From positions 1 through 14,304 of the forward strand of contig JADHNM010000026.1 in NCBI GenBank assembly GCA_016779505.1: 14,304 bases of DNA. Reading direction: 5' to 3'. Under the pieces are notes generated by a model, which searched no databases, was not told the origin of the DNA, and saw only the letters and a program-made list of their open reading frames with translations. The position numbers and the translations under genes are program-made. Origin of the DNA: SAR86 cluster bacterium. GTDB lineage: Bacteria; Pseudomonadota; Gammaproteobacteria; Magnimaribacterales; D2472. Below are positions 1-7,854 of this stretch, in pieces (within the stretch, counting starts at the first letter, position 1; every line of letters begins with the position of its first letter).

Positions 1-625
1 TGATAGTAAGAGCAATAATAGCTTCTACAGTAGCTTGAGGTAGCGACACCAACTCAAAGACTGATAAGCCCAAGGTAATGCTGTGAGCAAAAGTGAAAGC
101 TGTAATTGTTTTAACTGCATTTAAAAATCCAGAAATTAAGAAAAGTAACCCTAGGATGAAAAGGATATGATCATTACCACTTAATAAATGATCAATACCC
201 AGGGTGAAATATCCAACCGGATAAACCTGCTCTTTGAATGGAATCTCTATTGATGATCTCTTGAGGTTCATCAACCCTTCAAACACCTCTCCATTAAAGT
301 GAGTGATTGTTACCAATGCATCTGTGAGCACACTCAGATTATTGACTGAAATTATTTGGCCTTTAAGAGAGTTTTCACAACTTAACGATATTTTTTCAAC
401 TAGATATTTTCCCTTTTGACTAGGTAATTGGCTCTTTCTCTCGCAACTGTTAGGAAAAAAAACTTCTGCTCTAGCACCGATATTTTTAATCGGGTACATC
501 CAACTAACCTCGTATTCATTTTCAGTTAGCTCATTTATGACCAGGTGGGCTGGATTAAACTCATGAGAGAATAGTGCAGTTGAACAAAAAAGTATGACTA
601 ATGTTTTAGCGAGTTTACAAGTCAT
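1..625 (-). CDS. HupE/UreJ-family membrane protein, 3' end cut by the window edge
   Basis: This gene is read leftwards from ATG at 625-623, and 208 codons are visible before the edge. Residues 1-20 look like a signal peptide. An extracytoplasmic domain follows (about 21-130) with two cysteines (C61, C83) that could pair. Hydrophobic segments begin near 136. The HupE/UreJ signature is clear: IDHLLSGNDHILF at about 144-156, then FTFAHSITL at 177-185, giving H146, D152, H153 and H181. Members of this family are proposed nickel/cobalt permeases, but the long form with an N-terminal periplasmic domain is poorly characterised. Its start codon overlaps the stop codon of the upstream isomerase gene (TAATG), so translation is probably coupled, and it is the last visible gene of a three-gene envelope operon. 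The family call is secure. The transported ion, if any, is not shown by the sequence. Confidence 0.85.
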   Translation of the reverse strand, partial: MTCKLAKTLVILFCSTALFSHEFNPAHLVINELTENEYEVSWMYPIKNIGARAEVFFPNSCERKSQLPSQKGKYLVEKISLSCENSLKGQIISVNNLSVLTDALVTITHFNGEVFEGLMNLKRSSIEIPFKEQVYPVGYFTLGIDHLLSGNDHILFILGLLFLISGFLNAVKTITAFTFAHSITLGLSVFELVSLPQATVEAIIALTI

Positions 626-1425
626 TAGAACTTATAATCTGGATTGATGATGACTCTGTATTGAGACCTTATTTCATTAATATATTCATCAATCGCTTTA
701 TCTTGGGCTTGCGAAAGATAGTCTTGTTGAACCTTTAATAGTACTTTTTCTAGAGGAGGAGAGAATCCACTGTTAATTTCTTTTAATAGAATGATGTGTT
801 GACCAAAAGCAGACTCATGAGGACCGGACCACTCATTTATAGAAAGGTTCTCGATAGCTGAAAAGAATAACTCACCAAAATTTTTTTTAATTTCATTTGA
901 GCTGTTTTGATAAAAGTTTTTTCCTAGAAAAAAGGGATCACCTATTAGTTCAGTCCCATTAGTCTGATAGTCGTTAAAAGCTTTAGTTGCTCTTTCTTGG
1001 GCATTAGACTCTTTTGAAAAATAGTGATGTGAGAAAGAGTAGGTTGCTGGAACAAAGTAATCATCTTTATTAAGCTTAAAAAAATTTTCTAATTCTTCTT
1101 GTGAGGGATCATCTGGAATTGTTTCTTGTTTTAAAAAAGTAATTTTCTGAGCCAATCTTCTCTTGATAATCCGATCTTCTTTATCTAATTCTAAAAGCAA
1201 TGCTTCTCTGTATAGAATCTCTTCTTGTACAAAGTTGTTGATAATACTAACGATCTCTTCATCGCTTGGAGGTCTTCCAACTTGTGATTTCCACGCTGAC
1301 AGAAGGCTGGTTAACTCTTGATCTGAAATATAAATATCTTTTGAGTCTTGCTCAGCATTAAATCCAATATCAAGAAAAAAAATTAATAGCCCAATTATAA
1401 AAAATACAAGTATTCTAAGGTTCAC
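625..1425 (-). CDS. Membrane-anchored or secreted parvulin-type peptidyl-prolyl cis-trans isomerase
   Basis: This is a 266-residue protein. A hydrophobic N-terminus (residues 4-20) acts as signal peptide or membrane anchor. A SurA/PpiC-like N-terminal helical region follows, including SDEEIVSIINNFVQEEILYREA (split here as SDEEIVSIINN at 54-64 and FVQEEILYREA at 65-75). The C-terminal domain is degenerate rotamase: YSFSHHYF at 129-136 replaces the usual FSHI strand, and WSGPHESAFGQHIILL at 199-214 matches the end of the parvulin fold. It probably acts as a periplasmic folding helper. The start is GTG at 1425-1423, chosen because GGAAG lies 4 nt upstream and another GTG just upstream runs into a stop. 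It lies 15 nt after the DUF3604 gene and overlaps the HupE gene start, so a role in maturing these two neighbours is plausible. Isomerase activity is uncertain because the domain is divergent. Confidence 0.8.
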   Translation of the reverse strand: MNLRILVFFIIGLLIFFLDIGFNAEQDSKDIYISDQELTSLLSAWKSQVGRPPSDEEIVSIINNFVQEEILYREALLLELDKEDRIIKRRLAQKITFLKQETIPDDPSQEELENFFKLNKDDYFVPATYSFSHHYFSKESNAQERATKAFNDYQTNGTELIGDPFFLGKNFYQNSSNEIKKNFGELFFSAIENLSINEWSGPHESAFGQHIILLKEINSGFSPPLEKVLLKVQQDYLSQAQDKAIDEYINEIRSQYRVIINPDYKF

Positions 1426-1440
1426 TGCACTTCCTAAAAT

Positions 1441-3516
1441 TTACAACGGGATAATGTCTAGCCCGCCTGACTCTGGTATATACCAAATAGGAGAAGACCA
1501 TGCGCGTTCTTGAATCGTTTCATCTAGATCAGGCCTTGGTTTGACTCCTGCTTTTAATGCATCCCATGTAGACCATCTGCATGTTGGATTTTCTAAAACT
1601 CGAACATAATAAAAAGCTTTAATCGTTGGATCAAAATCAGGATCCACCCATGTAGTTTTTAACTCGACCGCTCCGACATCACTTGAGATAGAGCAATCAT
1701 TGATGTTTACCTTGGCGCCATTATCTGGACAGCGATTAGTTACGGGGTCCACTGTTAGCCCATCTGAGCATGCAACATCATAAACTTTCTCCTTCGGGGT
1801 TCCAGAGGCATTTTCAACCCAGCCCTTGATGATTTGTACTCTTTGAAGTGGAGCTCCTAATTTATCACGCTGAGCCCAAACTAAGAATTGTGGTGTTTGA
1901 TTATCTTGGCTAAATAGATCTGCACCCATGGTGACACCTTTTGCATAGGCATTTTTAACCATATCCTCAGAATCTATATCAATTGACTTCATGTCAAATC
2001 CAGCAAAGAATCTGACTGCCATTCTGGTGCCTGTTGTTGCAAATGTTTCTTTTCTTTTGAAGGCTTGAAAAATAGAATCTCGAGTATTTTCTTCTGCCCA
2101 TGCAACTGCCAGGCCTGATGCACTCCATTGATCAAATCCAACATCTGCATAAGTTCTCCCTTCGATATCCTGAATGCTTATAGGCTGATCATAAAGCTCA
2201 GCATATTCTTCCAGTTGTTCAATTCTATCTTGAGTTAAAGGTACACTTCCTCTGCCCATATCAGTTCCATCTAATACTCCAGCTTTCGACCAATAATTGT
2301 TCTCATCAAATCCTCCGGCACCAGTATGAGTATCACTTGATCCTATTAGACCAAATTTATAAGGATTACCTCGACCTTCCCATTCTAAAGTTAGACCTCT
2401 CAGATATGCATCTCTGACGTAGCCTCCTTGGGGCATACTGTATGTTGGCGGCCTACTTCCAACTCTTTTATCCATGATTTCAAAATCTGCCCATTCATCA
2501 TCTGGAGAAAGAAGTGGGTGAGTATCAGAGGTTCCTTTAACCTGGGTCATTTCAACAACAGGCTCATTTCGCATTCGCTTTTCAGCATATTCTATGCTGA
2601 TTGGATTTCCTCTAAATGTTTCAACCTCAAACATTTGGCCATTAGAGCCATTACTATTGTGAGGCATGGCCAAAGAATCGACGCCCTTATCTCTTAAACC
2701 ATCCATCCATGTCCAAAGATCTTCTGGGTTTAGGGAGTCAATTCTTGTCCAAGGTCTAATGGGAGCTTTTGAAGAGTCAAAAATAACATTTCTGTGCAAA
2801 TTTCCACCCTCAACATCTGTTGAGGTTGTGAATTCATAACCAATAAATGTAGTGAATTCCCCTGGCTTATTGAACTCTTCAGCTGCATTTGCAACATCTG
2901 CCCATGCAGATTTATGGACATCATAATCGAATGATTGTAGAGCTACTTGAATGTTGTTAGTGAACCAAGCTTTCCAAAGTTTTGGATGCCAATATGGATA
3001 AGGTTGAACTATTGCTTGGCTTAAAACCGAGCTAAATAGATCTGCTCTTTTACCCAAAGACTCAACAGTTACATTCTCAGGTCTATTAATGTTGTGCATT
3101 GGCTTAGTCCATTCTTTTTTGGACATTTCTGATGATGTGTCGGCATAATTTTCTATCATTCCCATGTAAAAGCCATGGTCAGTAACTGCATAAAAATCCA
3201 AAGGCTCTCTTAATTTCATGTCAAAACCTAAAGGATGCTTGATGGCCTCACCTTTTGCATATCTGTAAGCATCATATGGAGTAGCCGTCACACCAAAAAT
3301 ATATGCGTCAAAAGAATATTTTGTATGTACATGCAAGTCACCATAAAGAGGCATTCGGTCTGGATTAGGAGGCGTGCTATTTCCCGCTTCTGGCTGGTCA
3401 ATTGAAAAGTCTACAATCTCTAACGCTGAATCAGTTTGAAAGTTTGAATAAAACCCTGTGGCATATATTAAAAAAATTGTTGAAACGACTATTAGACCTA
3501 TGAAAGATTTGTTCAT
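1441..3516 (-). CDS. Exported DUF3604 protein (PHP-like putative metallohydrolase), copy 1
   Basis: This is a 691-residue protein with an N-terminal hydrophobic segment (about 5-22) that serves as signal peptide or anchor. Family motifs appear in order: YGDLHVHTKYSFDAY at 58-72, LDFYAVTDHG at 106-115, GYEFT at 226-230, LHRNVIF at 240-246, MPHNSN at 284-289, GSSDTHTG at 392-399 and ETFATTGTRM at 490-499. The DxHxH, DH, E, H and DxH residues resemble the metal site of PHP phosphoesterases/amidohydrolases, so a metal-dependent hydrolase is inferred. No substrate is known to me. Four cysteines in the C-terminal region (C583, C596, C608, C646) may form disulfides outside the cytoplasm. It is the first gene of the leftward operon, divergent from yghU, and has a paralogue at 5866-7836. 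There is no good Shine-Dalgarno: GGGG lies 12 nt before the ATG. Confidence 0.9.
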   Translation of the reverse strand: MNKSFIGLIVVSTIFLIYATGFYSNFQTDSALEIVDFSIDQPEAGNSTPPNPDRMPLYGDLHVHTKYSFDAYIFGVTATPYDAYRYAKGEAIKHPLGFDMKLREPLDFYAVTDHGFYMGMIENYADTSSEMSKKEWTKPMHNINRPENVTVESLGKRADLFSSVLSQAIVQPYPYWHPKLWKAWFTNNIQVALQSFDYDVHKSAWADVANAAEEFNKPGEFTTFIGYEFTTSTDVEGGNLHRNVIFDSSKAPIRPWTRIDSLNPEDLWTWMDGLRDKGVDSLAMPHNSNGSNGQMFEVETFRGNPISIEYAEKRMRNEPVVEMTQVKGTSDTHPLLSPDDEWADFEIMDKRVGSRPPTYSMPQGGYVRDAYLRGLTLEWEGRGNPYKFGLIGSSDTHTGAGGFDENNYWSKAGVLDGTDMGRGSVPLTQDRIEQLEEYAELYDQPISIQDIEGRTYADVGFDQWSASGLAVAWAEENTRDSIFQAFKRKETFATTGTRMAVRFFAGFDMKSIDIDSEDMVKNAYAKGVTMGADLFSQDNQTPQFLVWAQRDKLGAPLQRVQIIKGWVENASGTPKEKVYDVACSDGLTVDPVTNRCPDNGAKVNINDCSISSDVGAVELKTTWVDPDFDPTIKAFYYVRVLENPTCRWSTWDALKAGVKPRPDLDETIQERAWSSPIWYIPESGGLDIIPL

Positions 3517-3582
3517 TTTTATTTCATTCCCCTATATTTGTATTAAATATTTTAACTTATTTTTTTTAGTCATAGCGACAAA

Positions 3583-3612
3583 TTGACACAATATATGACA
3601 ATACTATATAAA
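3583..3612 (+). promoter_or_regulatory. Sigma70-like promoter for the yghU operon
   Basis: A perfect -35 hexamer TTGACA lies at 3583-3588. It is followed by TATATA at 3605-3610 (16-nt spacer) or TATAAA at 3607-3612 (18-nt spacer). Initiation would fall near 3617-3620, leaving a leader of about 30 nt that contains the strong ribosome site just before yghU. The call comes from consensus match and position only. The AT-rich background makes a chance -10 easy, but the exact TTGACA makes this the best promoter in the window. Confidence 0.6.
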
Positions 3613-3640
3613 GATATTAGCGCTTAATCATATTTAATTT

Positions 3641-3646
3641 AAGGAG
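3641..3646 (+). promoter_or_regulatory. Strong Shine-Dalgarno sequence of yghU
   Basis: AAGGAG lies 4 nt before the ATG at 3651. It is the best ribosome binding site in the window; the next gene downstream has only a weak one. This suggests yghU is the most strongly translated gene of its operon. Confidence 0.8.
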
Positions 3647-3650
3647 TGGC

Positions 3651-4493
3651 ATGAGCGATTCATCAACATATATTCCCCCAAAAGTTTGGAAATGGGAAAA
3701 TCAAAGTGGCGGCAAGTTCACTAATATTAATAGACCTATTTCAGGCTCTACACATGAAAAAGAGTTACCAATAGGCAAGCATCCTCTTCAGCTTTATTCT
3801 TTGGGCACTCCAAACGGAATTAAAATTACAGTTTTGCTAGAGGAGCTTCTAGCACTTGGTCATGAGGGAGCAGAATATGATGCATTTCTCATTAATATTG
3901 GTGAAGGAGCGCAGTTTGGAAGCGGCTTTGTTGCAATTAATCCAAATTCTAAAATCCCTGCATTATTAGATATGAGCACTAAACCTTCCACCCGTGTTTT
4001 TGAGTCCGGCGCAATTATGCTTTATTTAGCTGAAAAGTTTGGAGAGCTCATTCCAACTGATCCGTCTAAAAAAGCTGAATGTATGTCATGGTTTTTTTGG
4101 AGCATGGGCAGTTCTCCATACCTAGGTGGTGGCTTTGGGCATTTTTATGCTTATGCGCCTGAGAAATTTGAATATCCAATTAATCGTTTCGCTATGGAAG
4201 TAAAACGTCAGTTAGATGTTCTAGATAAGAACTTATCAAAAAGACAATATTTATCAGGAGATGCATTTAATATTGCTGATATAGCAGTGCATTCATGGTA
4301 TGGAACTTTGATTTTACGTAATGCATATAACTCAGCAGAGTTTTTGGATTTAGCATCTTATAAAAATGTTGTTCGTTGGGCAGAAGAAATTGCAGAGCGA
4401 CCTGCATACAAAAGAGGCTCAAGAGTAAACAGGGCGCCTAGTCCTAAAGACAATGCGATTGTTGAGCGTCATGATGCAAGTGATCTAGACTAG
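3651..4493 (+). CDS. yghU: YghU-like Nu-class glutathione S-transferase / disulfide-bond oxidoreductase
   Basis: This is a 280-residue cytoplasmic protein that matches E. coli YghU along its whole length as I remember that sequence, including the N-terminal extension (KVWKWENQSGGKF at 11-23, NINRPISG at 25-32) and the tail ERHDASD at 272-278. The thioredoxin-fold domain contains LYSLGTPNGIK at 48-58. T53 and N55 are the Nu-class residues that replace the usual catalytic Tyr/Ser/Cys. NPNSKIPAL at 97-105 carries the cis-proline and ESG at 118-120 binds the glutathione gamma-glutamyl group. The all-helical domain has the N-capping box FNIADIA at 206-212. Family members bind two glutathiones and reduce disulfides or peroxides, and a Novosphingobium Nu-class enzyme cleaves a glutathione-linked aryl-ether intermediate. 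It is first in a five-gene operon, followed by another protein of GSH-enzyme type. Confidence 0.95.
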   Translation: MSDSSTYIPPKVWKWENQSGGKFTNINRPISGSTHEKELPIGKHPLQLYSLGTPNGIKITVLLEELLALGHEGAEYDAFLINIGEGAQFGSGFVAINPNSKIPALLDMSTKPSTRVFESGAIMLYLAEKFGELIPTDPSKKAECMSWFFWSMGSSPYLGGGFGHFYAYAPEKFEYPINRFAMEVKRQLDVLDKNLSKRQYLSGDAFNIADIAVHSWYGTLILRNAYNSAEFLDLASYKNVVRWAEEIAERPAYKRGSRVNRAPSPKDNAIVERHDASDLD

Positions 4494-4510
4494 TAAATGA
4501 GAATATTAAA

Positions 4511-5863
4511 ATGATAAAAGCTTTTAGAAATTTCATGTCCAGGCGGACAATAAGTGCAAAAGCTAGAAATCATATAATGAATACTTTCTCAAGTTATGAA
4601 TTATTTCAAAAGATCAGAAGCGAAACAGAATCTGCAAGACAAGCAGCGAACAGACCGCATGAAGTTTTGTATTTTCATAAAGTAGATGACCCATACTCTC
4701 ATTTAACCATTCAATGTTTAGAACAGTTAAAGTCTTCTTATGAAATAACTCTCAAGTTCATTTTGGTCGGAGAAGAAAATCTTGATGCAGTTCATGAACC
4801 TTCTTTGTACAACATATATTGTTTACAAGATGTAAAACGAATTGCACCTTTTTACAACATTGATTTCCAAGCCAATGAATATCCTGCAAAAGAGTTAGTA
4901 GATATGGCAAACTCAATATTAACTGCTGTCCAACCAGAGGCAGAAGATCTTATCGAAATAGCAACTAAAATTAGCTCTGCTTTATGGCAAGGTGATGCTG
5001 CTGCTTTGGATGCATTATCCTCTTCTTATTTCGCTACTAAGGCCGAGGTCAAAGAAAACTTAATCCAAGGGAATAAAATTAGAGACGAGAAGGGTTACTA
5101 TTTTGGCTCTGCATTTTATTATGAAAAAGAGCTCTATTGGGGCGTTGATCGTTTGCCACATTTAGAGGAAAGGCTAACTGATTTAGGTGCAAAGAAGCTT
5201 CATGAAAATCAAAATATTTGCTCGCTAGAATTAAATGCTCCTAAGGACCTTAAATCAGATCAAAAATTAAATTTATATTACTACCCATCTTTAAATAGCC
5301 CATACACTTTTTTAAGCACCAAAAGAGTTAAACAAATGCGAGAAGATTACCCAGTTAATCTTATTACAAAACCTGTATTACCCATGCTCATGCGCATGAT
5401 GACTATTCCAGGCTTCAAAGCAAAATATATTATTTCAGATGCTGCAAGAGAGGGCAGAAAGCATAATTATGAAATGAAATCCATCTATTCACCCATCGGG
5501 AAACCAGCTCGAAAATCTTACTCATTGTTTCCAATTATTGATGAGGCAGGCAAGGGTTTTGAGTATATAGAAGCATTATTAAAAGCATCATTTCAGGATG
5601 GAATTAATATAGGTGATGAAAGTTTTTTACAAAATGTAGTAACTGATCTTGGCCTTGATTGGCAGGTAATAAAAAAAGATTTAAACACCAAACGATGGAA
5701 AAAAATTCTCAATGATAATGTTGAAGACATGTATGCAGGAAATTGTTGGGGGGTTCCAAGTTTTAAGATCACTGATCAAGATGGCAGTAATCCATTTTAT
5801 GTCTGGGGACAGGATAGAATGTGGCTTTTAAAAGAAGAAATATTTAAACGTATAGGTGGATAG
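4511..5863 (+). CDS. Tandem DsbA/HCCA-isomerase-like (kappa GST-like) two-domain protein
   Basis: This is a 450-residue protein with no signal peptide, so probably cytoplasmic. The C-terminal half (about 253-447) has the pattern of 2-hydroxychromene-2-carboxylate isomerase/kappa GST proteins: LYYYPSLNSPYTFL at 255-268, then a helical insert, then WGVPSF at 413-418 (cis-Pro loop) and FYVWGQDRMWLL at 429-440. The N-terminal half repeats the plan: LYFHKVDDPYSHL at 53-65 and, near its end, GYYFGSAF at 195-202 with LYWGVDRLPHLEERL at 208-222. Neither half has a CxxC motif, so disulfide exchange is unlikely and GSH-dependent isomerase or transferase chemistry is more plausible. Usual single-domain members are about 200 residues, so this is a fusion or duplication. 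It starts 17 nt after yghU without a good Shine-Dalgarno and ends 2 nt before the DUF3604 gene. The substrate is unknown. Confidence 0.75.
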   Translation: MIKAFRNFMSRRTISAKARNHIMNTFSSYELFQKIRSETESARQAANRPHEVLYFHKVDDPYSHLTIQCLEQLKSSYEITLKFILVGEENLDAVHEPSLYNIYCLQDVKRIAPFYNIDFQANEYPAKELVDMANSILTAVQPEAEDLIEIATKISSALWQGDAAALDALSSSYFATKAEVKENLIQGNKIRDEKGYYFGSAFYYEKELYWGVDRLPHLEERLTDLGAKKLHENQNICSLELNAPKDLKSDQKLNLYYYPSLNSPYTFLSTKRVKQMREDYPVNLITKPVLPMLMRMMTIPGFKAKYIISDAAREGRKHNYEMKSIYSPIGKPARKSYSLFPIIDEAGKGFEYIEALLKASFQDGINIGDESFLQNVVTDLGLDWQVIKKDLNTKRWKKILNDNVEDMYAGNCWGVPSFKITDQDGSNPFYVWGQDRMWLLKEEIFKRIGG

Positions 5864-5865
5864 TT

Positions 5866-7836
5866 ATGAAAATTAGAAATAGTTTGTTGTTAGTCTTTAT
5901 GTTGATTATCGCATCATGCTCAGATGCAAATAAATCAACAAATTCGGAAGTGTCTTTGCATGACAAGCCATTATTGGAAGTTCAAATTCAGCCTAGACCT
6001 TTGCCCAACCCAAATAAAAATGCTTATTACGGAGATTTGCATGTGCATACAGAAAATTCATTTGATGCTTATACTTTTGGCACAATTAGCACACCTGCAG
6101 ATGCATATAAGTATGCACAAGGTTATCCAATACAGCATCCAAGCGGGTACCTCATTCAATTAAGCAGACCTTTAGATTTTTATGCAGTAACTGATCACGG
6201 TATATTTATGGGGTTGATGAAGGAGGCAGCCGATACTACTTCTAGGTTTTCTAAGTATGAATTTACGAAGCCTCTCCATAATCTGAATGAGTCAGCAGGC
6301 ACAGGATATTTCTCTCTCATTAAAAGACAGGGCCTTTTTCGACCTTTTGGAGAAAAAGTAAGATCGGGGCTTGAAGATGGCAGTATTGATCTGTCTCTTA
6401 TATTACAAGTTGGTAGAACGGTTTGGCAGAAAACCATTAAAGCTGCAGATGATGCATATGTGCCAGGCACTTTTACTACTTTTGCTGCTTACGAATATAC
6501 ACCCAGCTTAGATCTCTATAATAATTATTTGCATCGAAACGTCATATTTAAGGATACTAAAAACTTGCCCGCTCAACTTTTTACAAGGAATAATAGTCAA
6601 GATCCTGAGGATTTATGGGATTGGATGAATCAACTAAGATCAAATGGTGTTGAGAGTCTAGCCATTCCGCACAATACTAATATTTCTGGAGGAGCTGCAT
6701 TTTCCTTAAATGACTATCACGGTGGACCAATTGATGAAGAGTATGCTCAAAATCGTGCCCTAAATGAACCTTTAGTTGAAATTACTCAGGTCAAAGGAAC
6801 TTCAGAAACACATCCATTGCTTTCAAAGAACGATGAGTGGGCAGCCTTTGAAGCTAAAACTGGAGTGGAGGCAGAGAAACTTGTAGATAATTTAAGGGGT
6901 GGTTATGTCAGAGATGCATACCTTAGAGGCCTTACTCTTGCTGAAAAAGGCCTAACAAATCCATATAAATTTGGCTTAATAGGATCAAGCGATTCTCATG
7001 TTGGGGGACCTTCTGATAGTGAAGAATTATACTTTTCTAAGGTTGGCATGTTAGATGGAACAGCAGAGCTAAGAGGTTCAATTCCATTTAACAGACTTTA
7101 TGGAACTTTTTTAAAAATTATGAGACCAAATTTACTCAAGGAAGTAGACGGAAAAAATTATTTTTCTGCCAGTGACAGACTTGTCCAATTTGCTGCATCG
7201 GGTCTTGCCGGAGTTTGGGCAGAAGAAAACACTCGTGAGGCTATTTATGACGCTTTTCGACGTAAGGAAACATTTGCAACCAGCGGACCGAGAATGAAAG
7301 TTAGATTCTTTGCTGGCTATGATTTGGAGAATTCAAACCTTGATGATCTTTCTCTCATTCAAGATGCTTATGCAAGAAGCATTCCAATGGGAGGGACTCT
7401 TAATATCGAAAAAAATAAAAATCCAACTTTTTTAGTCTGGGCAATAGCTGACCCTCAAGGCGCACCATTGCAAAGAACTCAAATCATCAAAGGCTGGCTT
7501 GAAGATGGAGAGCAAAAAGAGCAAGTGTTTGATATTGCATGTTCTGATGGACTAAGTGTTGACCCTAAAACTCATCGTTGTCCTGATAATCAAGCATGGG
7601 TAGATTTAAGTGATTGCTCTATAAGCGCAGATTCAGGGTCAAGAGAAATGAAGGTTTTATGGCAGGACCCTGAATTTAAAGCAGATCAAGAGGTATTTTA
7701 TTATTCCAGAGTTCTGGAGAATCCTGTGTGTAGATGGTCCACATGGGATGCAGTTAGAGCTGGTGAAAAACCTAGATCAGATATACCAGCTACAATTCAA
7801 GAAAGAGCTTGGTCTTCACCAATTTGGTTAAATTAA
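5866..7836 (+). CDS. DUF3604 lipoprotein (PHP-like putative metallohydrolase), copy 2
   Basis: This is a 656-residue protein with a lipoprotein signal peptide: a hydrophobic stretch at 7-16 and lipobox IASC, so C18 is lipidated. Residue +2 is Ser, not Asp, which favours outer-membrane sorting by Lol. Motifs parallel copy 1: GDLHVHTENSFDAY at 56-69, TDHG at 109-112, AYEYT at 208-212, LHRNVIF at 222-228, IPHN at 267-270, GSSDSHVG at 373-380 and ETFATSGPRM at 468-477. Four C-terminal cysteines (C559, C572, C584, C622) match those of copy 1. A PHP-like metal site implies hydrolase activity, but the substrate is unknown. The N-terminal third and the segment around 380-440 differ most from copy 1. 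The gene lies 2 nt after its upstream neighbour, with AGGTGGA overlapping that gene's end as ribosome site. It looks like an old paralogue rather than a recent duplication. Confidence 0.9.
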   Translation: MKIRNSLLLVFMLIIASCSDANKSTNSEVSLHDKPLLEVQIQPRPLPNPNKNAYYGDLHVHTENSFDAYTFGTISTPADAYKYAQGYPIQHPSGYLIQLSRPLDFYAVTDHGIFMGLMKEAADTTSRFSKYEFTKPLHNLNESAGTGYFSLIKRQGLFRPFGEKVRSGLEDGSIDLSLILQVGRTVWQKTIKAADDAYVPGTFTTFAAYEYTPSLDLYNNYLHRNVIFKDTKNLPAQLFTRNNSQDPEDLWDWMNQLRSNGVESLAIPHNTNISGGAAFSLNDYHGGPIDEEYAQNRALNEPLVEITQVKGTSETHPLLSKNDEWAAFEAKTGVEAEKLVDNLRGGYVRDAYLRGLTLAEKGLTNPYKFGLIGSSDSHVGGPSDSEELYFSKVGMLDGTAELRGSIPFNRLYGTFLKIMRPNLLKEVDGKNYFSASDRLVQFAASGLAGVWAEENTREAIYDAFRRKETFATSGPRMKVRFFAGYDLENSNLDDLSLIQDAYARSIPMGGTLNIEKNKNPTFLVWAIADPQGAPLQRTQIIKGWLEDGEQKEQVFDIACSDGLSVDPKTHRCPDNQAWVDLSDCSISADSGSREMKVLWQDPEFKADQEVFYYSRVLENPVCRWSTWDAVRAGEKPRSDIPATIQERAWSSPIWLN

Positions 7837-7854
7837 AGTTAAGATAATTTCATA

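Larger units (their letters stand above)
3517..3650. promoter_or_regulatory. Divergent intergenic control region between the two operons
   Basis: This 134-base, very AT-rich gap separates two operons that start back to back. The rightward promoter lies here (listed separately). The leftward DUF3604 gene must also start here, but I could not find a convincing -35/-10 pair for it; TAAAAT and TAATAC-like hexamers on the minus strand lack a well-spaced -35. TGACA occurs at 3584-3588 and 3596-3600, with GACA at 3577-3580, and GTCA (3569-3572) is inverted relative to TGAC (3584-3587). These short repeats overlap the rightward -35, so a regulator site is possible but weakly supported. Confidence 0.5.

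Noticed and set aside
2428..2697. Open frame of 89 codons on the plus strand inside the DUF3604 gene
   Set aside because: It lies antisense to well-conserved DUF3604 motifs, has no ribosome site and no recognisable domain.
4497..4514. Five-codon ATG...TGA leader overlapping the start of the tandem-domain gene
   Set aside because: It has no Shine-Dalgarno and is expected by chance in AT-rich sequence.
1441..7836. Recent inverted duplication or transposition creating the two DUF3604 genes
   Set aside because: The proteins differ widely outside motifs, have different signal types, and no nucleotide repeats or insertion-sequence remnants flank them.
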